From Symbiodinium sp. CCMP2592 (Eukaryota > Sar > Dinophyceae > Suessiales > Symbiodiniaceae): DNA of 64,000 nucleotides. The notes beneath the pieces are model-generated. The model searched no databases and had not been told where the DNA came from. It was given only the letters and a program-made list of their open reading frames with translations. Of this stretch, positions 63,947-64,000 are shown one piece after another (position 1 is the stretch's first letter; each line of letters opens with the position of its first letter). A program made the position numbers and the translations under genes. The stretch lies in NCBI GenBank assembly GCA_905221615.1, contig CAJNDT010005446.1, positions 124,001-188,000 of the forward strand. The letters are read 5' to 3'.

Positions 63947-64000
63947 GGGAGCTTCCGAAAATTAGGGGTACCTTGTGTTGGGGTCCTGATAATAAGGATC
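63947..64000. mobile_element. MITE family D, cut by window end
   Basis: ATGGGAGCTTCCGAAAATTA ... GGTCCTGATAATAAGGATC. Its AGGGGTACCTTGTGTTGGGG stretch shows the uninterrupted form of the AAGGTACC site discussed at 62347. Confidence 0.75.

Noticed and set aside
1-64000. tRNA or rRNA genes
   Set aside because: No cloverleaf with A/B box pairs or rRNA core sequence was noticed by eye; a tRNAscan-SE/Infernal run would be decisive.

Overview
This window looks like nuclear DNA of a dinoflagellate, most likely of the Symbiodiniaceae type. The reasons are: hundreds of copies of the TTTAGGG/CCCTAAA telomere-type heptamer at internal positions; two very large Ty1/copia-class LTR retrotransposons; dense families of 80-230 bp inverted-repeat elements; short exon-like islets in long repeat-filled gaps; and a fragment resembling the polymerase of sobemo-like RNA viruses, a group that includes a known dinoflagellate virus (HcRNAV). 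The species cannot be named from the sequence alone.

Layout. 1-19.1 kb is a mosaic of MITE-like palindromes, telomere-type arrays, a dispersed CCTTTAAAGG / GATCTATAGGG short repeat and a few coding islets: an ankyrin-like exon at 6.9 kb, an unassigned exon at 7.4-7.6 kb, S1-like pieces at 8.4 and 14.9 kb, a viral RdRp relic at 10.8-11.2 kb and a broken Tpt1-like gene at 18.5-19.0 kb. Element 1 occupies 19154-30645 on the minus strand. It has 149-bp LTRs differing at one base and a 5-bp target duplication (TTTGC). Its order is Gag, ORF2, ORF3 with protease, ORF4 with a RapZ C-terminal-like domain, then integrase-RT-RNase H. 30.6-45.4 kb is again repeat mosaic with minisatellites and scattered ankyrin-like exon pieces. 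Element 2 occupies 45386-58978 on the minus strand. It has 161-bp LTRs identical by eye and a 5-bp duplication (AGAAT). A coiled-coil/CCCH-finger Gag-protease is followed by a 3088-residue polyprotein with integrase, RT and RNase H, and then an unusual cargo: a 2OG-Fe(II)-oxygenase-like domain, an SGNH-hydrolase-like domain, a Tpt1/KptA-like 2'-phosphotransferase domain and a zinc ribbon. 59.0-64.0 kb is repeat mosaic with two ankyrin exons.

How it fits together. Both retroelements look young. In both, the coding sequence is split into ORFs that alternate between two reading frames with net return to the starting frame. Both carry enzyme-like modules seldom described in copia elements, two of which (RapZ-C-like, Tpt1-like) belong to families linked to RNA. 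Element 2 also carries at least 15 short hairpins of one structural pattern whose stems vary by paired changes; I find no such pattern in element 1.

Outside the retroelements, several MITEs are interrupted by telomere-type arrays flanked by short direct duplications, so at least some interstitial telomere repeats were inserted as discrete units. Most exon islets read on the minus strand, as do both retroelements, so long minus-strand genes with repeat-filled introns are possible but unproven.
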